Notes under the pieces: model-generated
Databases searched by the model: none
The model's input: the letters and a program-made list of their open reading frames with translations, nothing else
What the model was told of the DNA's origin: nothing
Origin: Streptosporangiaceae bacterium
GTDB lineage: Bacteria > Actinomycetota > Actinomycetes > Streptosporangiales > Streptosporangiaceae
Length of the DNA stretch: 6,139 nucleotides
Assembly: GCA_030045215.1 (NCBI GenBank)
Contig: JASIBJ010000148.1
Span: 1-6,139, forward strand
Reading direction: 5' to 3'
Program-made: the position numbers and the translations under genes
Shown here: piece after piece, positions 5,240-6,139 of the stretch
Layout: each line of letters starts with the position of its first letter
Numbering within the stretch: position 1 is the first letter of the stretch

Positions 5240-6139
5240 TTAAAGGCCCTGGGTACGGAGCCAGCGGATCTCGGCCTCGATGAAGTCGTCGATCTCGCCG
5301 TCCATTACCGCAGCGGTGTTGCCGGTCTCGTAGCCGGTGCGAACGTCCTTTATGTTCTGATACGGGTGAAGCACGTAGTTCCGTATCTGCGTGCCCCAGC
5401 TTCGACCACCGTCGCCCCGAAGCTCGTTCAGCTTCGCCGCTTGCTCTTCGCGCTTGCGCTCCAGCAGCTTGGCCTGCAGGACCGCGAGCGCGCTGGCCCG
5501 ATTCTGGATCTGGCTGCGCTCGTTCTGGCAGGACACCACGATGCCGGTCGGAAGGTGGGTGATCCTGACCGCCGAGTCCGTCGTGTTCACGCCCTGGCCG
5601 CCAGGGCCGCTGGACCTGAACACGTCGATCCGCATTTCGTCCTCGGGGATCTCGATGTGGTCGACCTGCTGGACCACCGGCAGCACGTCGACCATCGCGA
5701 ACGAGGTCTGACGGCGGCCCTGGTTGTCGTACTTGGAAATGCGCACCATGCGGTGCGTGCCGTGCTCGCCCCTGAGCGTGCCGTACGCGTATGGTGCCTT
5801 GATCGCGAACGTCGTCGACTTGATCCCGGCCTCTTCGGCGTAGGAGGTGTCGTAGACCTCGCTCGCGTAGCCGTGCCGTTCGGCCCAGCGGAGGTAGATG
5901 CGCTGCAGGCCCTCGGTCCAGTCGGCGGCGTCGGCTCCGCCTGCCCCGGCGTTGATGCTGATCAGGGCCTCGCGCGAGTCGTACTCGCCGTTCAGCAGGG
6001 TCCTGATCTCGAGCTGATCGATCTCCTTGCGGAGCTTGGCCAGGTCGTGCTCGGCTTCTTCCCGCGCGGTCTCATCGTGCTCGTCGGCCGCCAGTTCGAA
6101 CATCACCCCGGTGTCGTCAAGACGCTGGTGCAGCGCCTC
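5240..6139 (-). CDS. prfB: Peptide chain release factor 2 (RF2), 3' part, N-terminus outside the window
   Basis: RF2 recognises UGA and UAA in the ribosomal A site and triggers peptide release. About 299 C-terminal codons are visible; the frame stays open to base 6139 ([11 protein letters not shown] before V-M-F-E-L). Roughly 70 N-terminal residues of a normal-length RF2 are therefore missing, along with any frameshift site. The peptidyl-hydrolysis motif GGQ is present in [17 protein letters not shown] (GGQ codons 5602-5594). The usual RF2 downstream block [12 protein letters not shown] follows, then a charged helix and the C-terminal [12 protein letters not shown]. The stop-codon-reading tripeptide, SPF in E. 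coli RF2, reads S-K-Y here (5737-5729) in the context [18 protein letters not shown]2 rather than RF1 is indicated by this context and by the lack of RF1's PxT pattern. The gene ends in TAA and converges on the zinc-ribbon gene. Confidence 0.97.
   Translation of the reverse strand, partial: EALHQRLDDTGVMFELAADEHDETAREEAEHDLAKLRKEIDQLEIRTLLNGEYDSREALISINAGAGGADAADWTEGLQRIYLRWAERHGYASEVYDTSYAEEAGIKSTTFAIKAPYAYGTLRGEHGTHRMVRISKYDNQGRRQTSFAMVDVLPVVQQVDHIEIPEDEMRIDVFRSSGPGGQGVNTTDSAVRITHLPTGIVVSCQNERSQIQNRASALAVLQAKLLERKREEQAAKLNELRGDGGRSWGTQIRNYVLHPYQNIKDVRTGYETGNTAAVMDGEIDDFIEAEIRWLRTQGL

Noticed and set aside
1..6139. Mobile elements, CRISPR array, tRNA genes, riboswitches, phage genes
   Set aside because: I saw no direct-repeat array, no transposase or integrase, no terminal inverted repeats flanking genes, no tRNA cloverleaf and no riboswitch core I could recognise.

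Overview
The window looks like a chromosomal segment of a high-GC actinobacterium. The evidence is the strong G/C bias at third codon positions, GTG starts on smpB and ftsE, SmpB, FtsE and RF2 proteins of actinobacterial type, and a tmRNA 5' end that reads closely like the mycobacterial one. I cannot name the genus. Nothing suggests a mobile element, phage or CRISPR array: this is a core housekeeping and cell-division locus with some lineage-specific parts.

Layout, reading the minus strand from right to left. At the right edge is the 3' part of prfB (release factor 2; about 299 codons visible, N-terminus outside the window). Next is a 576-bp gap. It holds one small gene on the opposite strand (4822-5007, +), a 61-residue protein with a cysteine zinc ribbon and a single C-terminal membrane helix. 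A perfect 11-bp hairpin separates that gene from the convergent prfB. Then comes a tight four-gene minus-strand run: ftsE (4663-3974), ftsX (3940-3029), smpB (3006-2542) and a class B penicillin-binding-protein homologue (2530-482), with gaps of 33, 22 and 11 bp. After the PBP stop a 359-bp non-coding stretch carries five back-to-back GC-rich hairpins (201-413). At the left edge is the 5' end of ssrA (tmRNA, 122 to 1, minus), which runs out of the window just inside the tag reading frame.

How the genes work together. FtsEX is the ABC-type complex that links the divisome to peptidoglycan remodelling. SmpB and tmRNA together rescue stalled ribosomes, and RF2 terminates translation at UGA and UAA. 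The PBP homologue sits between the two halves of the trans-translation system and downstream of ftsEX.

Most notable points. (1) The PBP homologue keeps its MecA_N-like domain and transpeptidase fold but lacks all three catalytic motifs: SxxK reads QAFT, SxN reads HCS and KTG reads QVG. It is probably a non-catalytic pseudo-transpeptidase. (2) RF2 has SKY where the stop-codon-reading tripeptide SPF is expected. (3) The zinc-ribbon membrane mini-protein lies divergent to ftsE. (4) The hairpin array precedes ssrA; two of its hairpins have C-rich loops on the + strand.
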